Assembly (NCBI GenBank): GCA_022614695.1
Contig: JAKEIC010000295.1
Location: 1 to 56,160 of the forward strand
Source of the DNA: Planctomycetales bacterium
Lineage (GTDB): Bacteria; Planctomycetota; JAKEIC01
DNA: 56,160 nt
Reading direction: 5' to 3'
This document shows positions 56,127 through 56,160 of the stretch, in pieces. Numbering within the stretch: position 1 is the first letter of the stretch; every line of letters begins with the position of its first letter. A program made the translations under genes and the position numbers. The notes below the pieces were generated by a model. That model ran no database searches, had not been told where the DNA came from, and saw only the letters and a list, made by a program, of their open reading frames with translations.

Positions 56127-56160
56127 ATGACGACCGAAGAGATCGTGGCCCTGGGGGGCA
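56127..56160 (+). CDS. Start of a probable acetylornithine aminotransferase (cut by window end)
   Basis: Only 11 codons are visible: MTTEEIVALGG. The ATG has GGGAGG 6 bases upstream. The opening resembles ArgD-type aminotransferases, which often start M-x-x-EEI-x-x-LG, but this is too short to be sure. Confidence 0.35.
   Translation, partial: MTTEEIVALGG

Noticed and set aside
1-56160. CRISPR arrays, rRNA genes and complete insertion sequences
   Set aside because: I found no regularly spaced repeats of 25-40 bases, no rRNA-like sequence and no transposase gene with flanking inverted repeats.

Overview
The window is very GC-rich chromosomal DNA (third codon positions are nearly all G or C) from a bacterium with an outer membrane: it encodes two Omp85-type barrels. 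Five genes carry Hanks-type Ser/Thr kinase sequence joined to TPR, sulfatase-modifying (FGE-like), zinc-ribbon and STAS-like modules. There are also HEAT-repeat secreted proteins and an FHA-HtrA-like protease. This gene style fits Planctomycetota or a neighbouring deep-branching lineage best, but that is inference and no rRNA is present. Many genes have a -10 hexamer (TAGAAT, TAGGAT, TATCAT and similar) only 6-12 bases before the start codon, some with a matching TTGACT -35. This points to widespread leaderless or very short-leader transcription.

Layout. 1-1623 (minus): an ECF sigma factor, its membrane anti-sigma factor and the start of an RseB-like protein. 1639-5925: an N-lobe-less 'half kinase' with TPRs, divergent from a HEAT-repeat lipoprotein, then an ExeA-type ATPase and a Pro-rich partner. 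7555-8833: rplM-rpsI and a small DUF2007-like gene. 8888-15867: mixed metabolism and housekeeping (amidohydrolase, retropepsin-like protease, serS, GNAT) and an AbrB/PIN toxin-antitoxin pair. 15875-20887 (minus): a DedA-PAP2 fusion, a 76-residue protein, a XerC-like recombinase and a kinase with zinc-ribbon, STAS-like and TPR modules. 20973-32621 (plus): a second half kinase, two kinase-FGE fusions, lipoate ligase, a YtcJ-type amidohydrolase and a TPR/beta-propeller protein. 32629-32982: a PilZ protein.

33072-46613 is an integrated element of about 13.5 kb, bounded by a perfect 19-bp direct repeat from the anticodon arm of tRNA-Leu(UAA). The tRNA 5' half at the right end and the 3' half stranded at the left end join into one perfect tRNA-Leu, so the gene was split by insertion. 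The element carries a tyrosine integrase, a repressor-like HTH protein, excisionase-like HTH proteins, a primase-helicase with a Toprim domain, a fused methyltransferase-nuclease, an LRAT-like protein, several zinc-binding orphans and strongly palindromic non-coding stretches. I saw no capsid, terminase-large or conjugation genes. It looks like an integrative element or phage satellite with a defence function.

46553-56160: the reconstituted tRNA-Leu, a tiny bS22-like ribosomal gene with a perfect Shine-Dalgarno, tRNA-Gly, a degenerate M1-peptidase/Omp85 fusion, a second Omp85 barrel, then a tightly coupled run (secreted repeat protein, FHA-HtrA protease, HEAT protein, hemB) and the first codons of a probable argD.
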